In this document: positions 5,327 to 5,368 of the stretch, piece after piece
Layout of the letters: each line of letters opens with the position of its first letter
How positions within the stretch are numbered: the first letter of the stretch is position 1
Source of the DNA: Bacteroides sp.
GTDB lineage: Bacteria; Bacteroidota; Bacteroidia; Bacteroidales; Bacteroidaceae
Length of the DNA: 5,368 nucleotides
Reading direction: 5' to 3'
Assembly (NCBI GenBank): GCA_019416685.1
Contig: DXWV01000013.1
Span: 1-5,368, forward strand
Position numbers and translations under genes: made by a program
The notes under the pieces: model-generated
What the model saw: only the letters and a program-made list of their open reading frames with translations
What the model was told of the DNA's origin: nothing
Databases searched by the model: none

Positions 5327-5368
5327 ATGAAAGTTTTAAAGTTTGGAGGAACTTCCGTAGGCTCTGCA
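5327..5368 (+). CDS. lysC: Aspartate kinase, first 14 codons, cut by the window edge
   Basis: The frame reads MKVLKFGGTSVGSA to the end of the window. KFGGTSVGSA is the N-terminal nucleotide/aspartate-binding signature of aspartokinases, which phosphorylate aspartate at the entry to lysine, diaminopimelate, threonine and methionine synthesis. It starts 31 bp after ftsE, in the same direction, with an A-rich leader and no clear promoter in the gap, so co-transcription is likely. With only 14 residues visible, a monofunctional LysC cannot be firmly separated from a ThrA-type aspartokinase/homoserine dehydrogenase. Confidence 0.8.
   Translation, partial: MKVLKFGGTSVGSA

Overview
The window looks like chromosomal DNA from a Bacteroides species or a close relative in the Bacteroidales. 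The protein-coding genes are all recognisable housekeeping genes. Spacers are AT-rich, start codons lack strong Shine-Dalgarno sequences and follow A-rich leaders, and promoter-like sites match the Bacteroides -7 box (TAnnTTTG). The genus is inferred from these features and from remembered protein similarity; no database search was possible.

Layout: the left edge holds the 5' part of a tRNA-Asp(GUC) gene on the minus strand with a good Bacteroides-type promoter. A gene-poor AT-rich stretch of about 600 bp follows. From 691 onward everything runs on the plus strand as one probable operon: purU (10-formyl-THF deformylase), hisH, hisA, hisF, hisIE, an FtsE-type ABC ATPase, and the first 14 codons of an aspartate kinase cut off by the right edge.

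How the genes fit together: hisIE carries out histidine steps 2 and 3, hisA step 4, and the HisH/HisF complex makes imidazole glycerol phosphate plus AICAR. The remaining his genes (G, D, C, B) are not here. AICAR returns to the purine pathway, where it is formylated by 10-formyl-THF, the substrate of PurU, so the purU-his linkage makes metabolic sense. hisIE overlaps ftsE by 16 bp, and the aspartate kinase follows 31 bp after ftsE. This links histidine, a cell-division ATPase and the aspartate/diaminopimelate pathway in one transcript.

The unusual part is the spacers. All four spacers from purU to hisIE contain DNA with a 7-bp period: (1) TTGACAA units forming a perfect 25-bp inverted repeat between purU and hisH; (2) TCGTAAA units before hisA, hisF and hisIE; (3) AGARGGG units that run through the hisF stop codon. 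A 76-bp direct repeat with 74 identities sits immediately upstream of both hisA and hisIE. It carries a small hairpin, a 10-bp palindrome and a possible 9-codon mini-ORF ending 5-8 nt before the gene start. These repeated spacers are the best candidates for something under-described in this window; the genes themselves are ordinary.
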